Below, one piece after another: positions 57,420-64,000 of a stretch of DNA of 64,000 bases. Every line of letters begins with the position of its first letter. Within the stretch, counting starts at the first letter, position 1. Location of the stretch: positions 62,001 through 126,000 of the forward strand of contig JAAOMT010000369.1 in assembly GCA_016748015.1 (NCBI GenBank), written 5' to 3'. The notes under the pieces were generated by a model. That model worked only from the letters and a program-made list of their open reading frames with translations, was not told the DNA's origin and did no database searches. Position numbers and translations under genes: made by a program. The stretch is from Geosiphon pyriformis (lineage: Eukaryota; Glomeromycota; Glomeromycetes; Archaeosporales; Geosiphonaceae).

Positions 57420-58700
57420 ATCATTAAAGATTGTTTTATATTAATCTTGTAGAATATAAAAACTATTGTTTAAAACTTTGTTAATTATAAAGAGTTTTTT
57501 TACTAATTAAAAAATTTATTATTATAAATATTGTTTCTGTTTAAATAGTATTCTAAAATTAAATTTCCAATACCTAAAGAAAGTTTTTTATAAGTTTTTT
57601 TTAAGCTTTTCTTAAAATTGTTTTTCAAAATCAATTATCTGTATTTCTATTAATAAATCAAAAATAATACCAAGTTTTTTTTACAAATTGTTTTTATAAT
57701 TCTCTATTGTAATTTTTTCAAAGAATATTGTTTTAATATTTGTTTTTATTAGTAGAGTTATTATTTGTTCATAAAACAGATAAAAAGATTCATAACTTGT
57801 TATGTTATAATTTACAGTTTTATAAGCAAACAAAGCTAAAAACAATATTTTGTCTTATAAATTTGGTTTTTTATTAGTTTTGGCTAAAATTTTACATAAT
57901 ATTCTATTGAAATATTCTATTAAATCATTTGTATGAAAATAATAAAAAGAAGAAAGTTTATAATATATTTCTATTTTTCTACAAAATTCTTTAATTAATG
58001 TATTAAGAAAAGTTTTTTCTTTATCAAATAAAAGTTTTTTTGAACAGTCATAATAACAAATAATATTTTTATATATAAAATTGACTATAAAAACTGCTGT
58101 TTAGTTTGGAATAACTTTTGCTTTTATTTACTTTGTAAAATAGTTGGTAGCTGTAATAATATATCTGTTGCTATTAAAAATTATTATTAAAGATCCAAAT
58201 CAATATTAATTCTGTCAAATAGTTAATTAACAAAAATTAGATAAATATCTTCTTTGCATTTGGATTTTTTTTTTTTTGGCAGATATTACAAATTTTAATA
58301 TAATCAGCAATATTTTTTCCAAGATAGACCAATAATAGTAAACAAGTATTTTCTGAATTGTTTTAATTTTTCCAAAGTATTTAACTAATAAATTAGTATA
58401 TATATTGTAAATTACAATTTCTTTTTCTTCAAATCTGATGATTTGTTAAAAGCAATTAAGATTTTTTTTATTTCTTTTGTATAGTTGATTCTAACAGATT
58501 AAATAAAAATTTAATTGTTTTTGCAAATGTTTTTTTTGCTGTTAAGTATAGTTCAGTAAATATTGTCTTTTATACAAAAATTCTATTAAAACAAAATAGT
58601 TATCCAAATCTATTATTGTGTTTGGTTTAAAGAGAAATTACTAATAATTAAGTTAATTTGGTTTGTAAAGTTTGTATTATTACTAAATAGTAAATCTAAA
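57420..58700 (-). pseudogene. G2 integrase remnant
   Basis: Decayed but colinear with the G1 integrase. The zinc-binding part (about 58250-58420) and the core can be traced only by comparison. No long frame remains. Confidence 0.65.
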
Positions 58701-58948
58701 AAAATATTGGTATTTTGATAATAAACTTTTTTGTAATATTGTATATTATAATCAAATTCATTTAAGTAAAGTATTCAGTAAGTTATTTGTTTATATTCCA
58801 GCTTTTTTTTTTACACAGCCAAATCAAAGCTTAATAATTTGTTATTACCAAAAATTTAGCACCAAAAAAATATTTGTTTTAAAAACTATATTATTATTAG
58901 ACATTTTTGTTTAATAACTAAGTAGTTTTATTTTATTGAAGAAAGTAA

Positions 58949-59640
58949 TTAACCAGTATAAACTAAGTGTATTTCTTTAGAGAAACTTTGACTAGTAAAA
59001 AACCAGCCAAAAAAAATAATAATAATACAGTAGTCTTTAAAAACAGCTTTTTATTATTACTAACCAAAGAAAAAACTTTCAAAACATTTTAATTAGCTGT
59101 TTCCATAACAGAAAAAACTTTTTTGATTAAAATTTTATAAAATACCAAAAAAAAAGTACTAGTTATAGCTTTTTTATTTTTTGCTTTGATTTTAGTCATA
59201 AAATTAAAAAAACAAAAAATTTATTATATATTGACTTTTTTTTATATTTTATTTAAAACAAAAAATTTTACCATGTATTTTATTTTTATTAGTTTTAAAA
59301 TATTATAAATTTAAAAATTCAATTATTTTATTATAAATAATAATTTGGTTTTAAATTTTAATAATATTAAGTTTAAAATAAAAAATATTATAAAAAATTA
59401 AATTAAAAAAAAGTATTATTAAACATAGTTTTTGATTTGTAATATTATTAAAATTTTTTTGGTTTATATTAATAATAACTTAAAAATTAATATATTAAAA
59501 CTTAATTATATTGGTTTTTATAATTTTATTTAGCTAATTATATTTGATAATTTTATTTAGCTAATTATATTTGATAATTTTTTATAATATAATTAAATTT
59601 GTAATAATAATTATATATATAAGTTTATTATTATAATTAT
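58949..59640. other. AT-rich spacer between G2 and LINE-G
   Basis: About 58950-59210 has Lys/Phe-rich coding-like sequence I cannot place. The rest is A/T-only, with two tandem copies of TTTTATTTAGCTAATTATAT at about 59520-59565. Confidence 0.4.
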
Positions 59641-59653
59641 TATTAATTATTAA

Positions 59654-61578
59654 ATGAAAAAACATAATATTGTGAATTCTATTAAGAATAAAGAGCTTAA
59701 CATTTTTTGGTCCAAAATTAAAGAACATTTGAGTATTTTGAACAATAAATGTACTAATAAGCTGGCTAATTTAGTATCATATTTGAATTTTATGCTTTCT
59801 GTTTTTGTCAAAGAAAGATTTATTAAAGCTGACAGAATAATAATATTTAGAAATATTCATTATTTTACTTGTGAAGTTTTTAAGACTGTTCATTATGTTT
59901 GTTAAGAAATTGGATTGGATCTGGTATTATTAATAAAAACATGATTAAATATATAGATTGGATTTGGATTTCTTCTGTTTGGCATTTTGACTCACATATG
60001 GTAGCTGGTTTTACAAATAAATTCTTTGCTAATTTACAATCTCATTTTATGAAGGCTTTATACTATTATTTATTAGTCACTGTTTGTAAGCATTTATATA
60101 ATTAGAAGTATTTTAGTGTGTTATGTCTTTATTATAAAGAAATAAAGAGTTCTGACCATTTCTTTGAATGTCCAATAAACTTTATTGCTTGTAAAAATTT
60201 GCTTGAGTTATATATAATTCAGTAAAATACTATATTAGGTTTAAGTTTGCCATCATTTCATGTTTTACAAATGCTTTTTTTGTGTGTTTCTAATATTACT
60301 GTGTATATTGTTTTGTATAAGAGTTTTATGTTTAAGGAGTGGTATTCAGAAACTGTGTTTGTTTTTGATGGTGTTAAGATTACTAGTATTAAAGTTGTTA
60401 ATTTTGTGTAAAGCTTAAGATTGGTCTATCAGATTAAAATTTAGATGATAAGAACTAAATATAGAGTAATTATAAAGAAACAGGATTTGATTGTACATGG
60501 TAGTTTAGTATTTTTCAATATTACTCATAGAAATTTAAGAATTTTTAATAAGAATATAAAGTAGCCAATTAGAAATAAACATAATAAAAAAAAATTTCAA
60601 AATTTTTTTTAAAGAATTGCAGAATTTAAGGAATTTTAAAATTTCTCTTGAAGAATTACAAGATTCTAAAAATTTCAGAATTCCTGACTAAAAAAATTAA
60701 AAGAATCCAAGAAATTTTGTATAACATTAAATATATATATATAGTAAGAATATTAAAAGCAAAAAAGATGGAATTAAGTTTAGAATTGATACCAACAATT
60801 AGTTAAAATTCATTGAAATTACTCAATACTTCTTTCTTTAAAAGATAGTTTTCTACAACTTGAAGTGAACTCAAATTACATATTAATAAAATATTGTTTA
60901 TTATCTAAATTTATGTTATCATTACTTAATTAAAAAATATTAATTACTTTTATTCTATTAATATTTTATGTTAATAAAATTCAATACTTAATTATATTAA
61001 ACCAATAGCTCTTAATTATGACTATTAACAAGATACTAATTTTTTATTTCTTTTTTTATTTTTTTTTATTTTTTTTATTTTTTTTGTTTTGTTTCTTTGT
61101 TGTTTATTATTTGATTAAAAAATTAATACACAGAGTTATTAATGTTAAGAGATATTGGTAAAAGATTCATAAAACAAAAATAGAAACTCGAAAATTGAGG
61201 ATAACTTATCAAAAAAAACTGGTTATTAAGCTAAGAAAAAAATTTACAGAATAAGCTTTTAAGAGGATATTAAAACAATCATTAAATTTCTGTCTATTAT
61301 ATAAAGAACTTAACCAAAATCTTCAGATTACAAAAATCTTCAGAATTATCAATATTATTAAGCTATTAAGCACCAAGTTATAAGTTTGTTATTTGTATCA
61401 AACACTCCAAATAATTATTTATAATACTAAGATTCGTGATCTGTTTTCTCTGTTTTTTAATGATATTATTAAGTTGCTTGAGATTGCTAAAACATTTGAT
61501 ATTAGCTTTGGTTTTTATAAGCTTTATTATTTTTTTTTTGGTATTAATAATACAGTGTCTATTAGAATAGATTTATAA
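59654..61578 (+). pseudogene. LINE-G ORF2 C-terminal remnant
   Basis: Frame pieces 59654-59905, 59899-60105 and about 60105-60515, then 61430-61578 (FNDIIKLLEIAKTFDISFGF), match the LINE-C and LINE-E C-terminal third. It has stops and one frameshift at about 59903. Confidence 0.78.
60520..61425. other. Unidentified insertion in LINE-G
   Basis: About 900 bp with no similarity to the LINE. It begins with clustered AGAATT/AATTCT motifs (about 60610-60690) and contains a T-rich run near 61050-61090. No coding frame. Boundaries are set only by where the LINE match stops and resumes, and I see no clear target duplication. Confidence 0.45.
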
Positions 61579-61703
61579 TATTGCTCTGATTGGTCTAAGT
61601 GGCTAGTTATATGTAGAAAGTGCATAATTTGCACTTAGTTTAGATCACTTAGTTTGTTGTATTGTATTAGATAGCATTTAAATTTTACTTGTTAAGCATA
61701 ATA
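61579..61703 (+). repeat. LINE-G 3' tail
   Basis: Family 3' tail, with CTAAGTG and CACTTAG complementary arms 31 bases apart, ending TTACTTGTTAAGCATAATAA. Confidence 0.8.
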
Positions 61704-62110
61704 AAAAAAATTATTATTATTAAAAATAAAAATTGTTTTAATTTTTATATTAATATAATAGTTAATAAATGGTTAAATTTTTTAATAAAATAGATATTAG
61801 TTTTTTGTAATAATTAATTAATTAATTTAATTTTGTGTTAATATTTATTATTCTATTTATAATTAAATTAATAATTTAAATATAATTTATTTTTTGTTTA
61901 ACAAATTTTAAGTCTTTAATAAAGATAATAATAATTTATAAATTAACAAAATAATAAAATTAAATTTGTTGCAAATATTATTTTTAATTCTTTAATAAAT
62001 TAAATCAAAATTTAAACAACAATATAATAATAAACTTTAATAATTTGAATTTATTAAAAAATTTAATTAAATCTTTATTTAATAATATTAAATTAATTTT
62101 GTAATTAATA
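61704..62110. other. AT-rich spacer
   Basis: A/T-only. Nothing recognised. Confidence 0.4.
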
Positions 62111-64000
62111 TTATCACCTCCAAAAATTCTCAAAAAAGCACATTTTCTGATAAAGAAGTTTTCTAATTTTTTCTTGCTAGTTTTTTTACTATTTCTTTAA
62201 GTAATAACTCTTTCATTGTGGATTTAAAGGCTGCTTCAGATAGTGACATGTCAAAAAAAAAGGCACCCAAAGGAGCTTTCCATGGTCTTGCTGGTAGTTC
62301 TTTTGCTCAAAAGAAAAAAGTGGTTCTTGGGAATGTTAAACACTCTGGTGATAAGAAGGATATCTTCTTAAGTAATTCTGGACCTAGTAATAGTGTGTAT
62401 TCTAATATAGATAGTTTGTCTGGTAATAATAAAAATATAGGCATGGCTGGTGTACATGATAAGTCTCTTCTGGGTTTGGCTGTAACCATTTCCAAGGCAA
62501 AACATATCAATATTAATGCAGTATTTGGCTCTTCACTTGGCTCTCCTGATTTTACTATAGATAATAATGAAATTGTGCTTCTCCTTCACTCATTTATCTC
62601 TCTGGAAAAAAAGTAAAGATCTTCAAAACTCCAGTGGAAGTGTCAGTCAAAAAATCATTTGCTTTGAATATTGATATTTCTGCAGTAGAAGGCAAATCAG
62701 TCACAGCAAAAACTCAGCTTGTTAGAAAAAATTTTTCAACTATCAATGGTTTTGGGGAGGCCACTACCCTCTCAAAATTTGAGGAGATCATTAGATCTAT
62801 CTTCACTTCAGAAAAAAGCATGAATATGACCACTTTATTGGCTAGAAAAAAAGGTATCTCTGTAAACACTGATCTTAAAAAACAAAGTATCTATTCAGAT
62901 CAGGCTGTAGTCATAAAAGAAATTCCCATGGATATGCCTAAGGAAATGATCATCGCTGTAGTATCTAAATTTGGTGATATTAAGTCAATCAGAGTTCAAT
63001 TAATTGGCATGTGGCAAAAGGCCATAGTAGAATTTGCTAGTTCAGATCAGACTGAACAACTGGCATTTAGATGGTCCTTTCTTATTGGGAAAAACTTTGT
63101 GCATGTGGCTATGGCTATAAAAAATTATGAGACATAGGCTTCTAGGAATCAGTTTAGAACACTTTTGTTTACTCTACCAATAAGAACAATGGCACATGAT
63201 CTTGGCACTCTCTTGGATAGAGCTGGTGGGAAAACATGTGTGATTAATTATTCTGTTGGTACTGGCAATAAAATCCGTTGTGCTGTGATTGGCTTTGAAT
63301 CTGAAGAGGATCTGGAGTCTGCTTATTGCATTGAACCAATATTTAGTGGTATTAAACTTTCTTGGGCAAGAATAGATCTGGTTTGGTGTGAATGTTGTGG
63401 GAAATTTGGTCATTCTGTTTTGAAGTGTGATGCCACAATTACATCCTCTTTCAAGCCAGTCAAACTATTTAAAAAAAGTACTTCAGAGGTTACTCATCTT
63501 CGTCTAGTTAAATTGTATGCCAAAAAAAATGTTTCCATCTCTCATTCAACTGCTTTTGGTAACAGGTCTTGGGCTCAAGTAGTTCTGGCTGCATCCACCT
63601 CTCATAATCATTCTGCCAAGGCAGGCTCTGGTCCTTTTCCTATTGTTGGTATGAATTCTAATGGCAAACACTCCTTTCTTACTTTATTGAACTCTTCTTT
63701 AAATGCATGTTTGTCAACATTGGAGTGTTCTCTTAAGCTTTTGTTTAATCAAGTATCGGACATTGTAAAACAGTTGAATGGTATTGCACTGGTGTCTTTG
63801 ACACCCGTCTCTGAACAGAGCCTTTCAACTTCTGTTTTTTAGTCTCTTATTCCAGTTCTGTTTGCAGTTGTGGATTCTAGTGTAAATTTGGATATGGTTT
63901 TGGATATTCCTGATGCTTGTTCTGCATTCTTTTTTCCTGTTGCTAATGATGCCTCAGTTCTTAATTCAAGTAACACAAGAGTGTTAACTTCTAAGGTTGG
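62111..64000 (+). mobile_element. LINE-F: 5' end of a LINE running off the window
   Basis: Starts near CACCTCCAAAAATTCTC (compare CCTCCAGACC at the LINE-C start). It contains ORF1 and the spacer towards ORF2. Of all copies it has the fewest lesions in ORF1. Confidence 0.8.
62248..63842 (+). pseudogene. LINE-F ORF1 (RRM-like and CCHC)
   Basis: Best preserved ORF1 here. Start chosen at the ATG at 62248 (MSKKKAPK), which aligns with the LINE-D ATG; the frame has a non-ATG extension upstream. One base is missing from a run of seven A at about 62606-62612 (eight would keep the frame), and one TAG (63135) replaces Trp before ASRNQF. In order: Ser/Asn/Lys-rich N-terminus; INGFGEATTLSKFEEIIRS (about 62745-62800); RRM-like domain with VVIKEIPMDM, VSKFGDIKSIRVQL and GMWQKAIVEF (about 62905-63040); CCHC knuckle CECCGKFGHSVLKC (about 63390-63430); and a Leu-rich C-terminus (about 63690-63790). 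ORF1 binds the element RNA. Confidence 0.85.

Larger units (their letters stand above)
55993..58948 (-). mobile_element. G2: AT-decayed, 5'-truncated Ty3/gypsy element related to G1
   Basis: Carries a 3' LTR (55993-56671), the extra ORF and decayed integrase and RNase H, colinear with G1 17302 to about 20270. The match stops at about 58948 inside RNase H, and the remaining RT, protease, gag and 5' LTR are absent. Nearly all differences from G1 raise A/T. Confidence 0.85.
59641..61703 (+). mobile_element. LINE-G: moderately AT-decayed LINE 3' part
   Basis: 5'-truncated LINE with the end of RNase H (59654-59905, SKIKEHLSILNNKCTNKLAN), the tryptophan-rich linker WISSVWHFDSHMVAGF (59899-60105), a knuckle CLYYKEIKSSDHFFEC with the second Cys changed to Tyr (about 60125-60172), the C-terminal block, and a 3' tail (61579-61703). 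It is interrupted at about 60520-61425 by unrelated sequence. Confidence 0.8.

Noticed and set aside
1-64000. tRNA or rRNA genes
   Set aside because: No cloverleaf with A/B boxes and no rRNA-like conserved block was found by eye on either strand; a covariance-model scan was not possible here.

Overview
The window looks like a transposon-dominated, very AT-rich fungal chromosome. Two host genes with conventional GT-AG introns (an SFP1-type C2H2 regulator and an EDE1-type EH-domain endocytic protein) point to a fungus. The repeat landscape (LINEs with an RRM/CCHC ORF1 and an APE-RT-RNase H ORF2, Ty3/gypsy elements, extreme AT content) is what I would expect of an arbuscular mycorrhizal fungus (Glomeromycotina). 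That lineage call is inference, not proof. I see no tRNA, rRNA, CRISPR array or bacterial-type operon.

Layout. 1-40.7 kb and 56-64 kb are mobile elements in nested layers. I label the LINE copies LINE-A to LINE-J, the Ty3/gypsy elements G1 and G2, and an unclassified AT-rich element SR. LINE-B (about 1.96-5.1 kb, 12.0-12.6 kb and 28.05-28.35 kb) is an old, almost G/C-free host copy. LINE-C (5102-12023) inserted into it with an 11-bp target duplication. SR also inserted into LINE-B. LINE-D (12608-27059, minus) landed at the LINE-B/SR junction with an 11-bp duplication, and G1 (17302-24988, minus) then landed inside LINE-D. Further right, another LINE remnant (LINE-J) was split by an SR block (28573-37173), which was itself split by LINE-E (30377-37103, minus). 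LINE-H and LINE-I are 3' remnants near 40 kb. The 56-64 kb end holds G2 (a decayed, truncated relative of G1), LINE-G, and the start of LINE-F, which runs off the window.

41.4-56 kb is a gene island of different composition. It holds a cluster of minisatellites, a truncated and damaged EDE1-like gene (minus, 43.9-46.6 kb), AT-rich spacer with microsatellites, and a six-exon SFP1-like gene (minus, 51320-54477) that reads open throughout.

Main observations. (1) The LINE copies show graded inactivation almost entirely by C-to-T / G-to-A changes. In LINE-C all ten nonsense codons that can be compared with a paralogue in this window sit at Gln or Trp codons. (2) G1 has a textbook-like -1 frameshift signal at its gag-pro junction (TTTAAAC, 7-nt spacer, 6-bp stem, possible pseudoknot) and an extra ORF between integrase and the 3' LTR that is conserved in G2. 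(3) SR is a roughly 0.95-kb non-coding repeat with about 10-bp target duplications that I cannot assign to a class.
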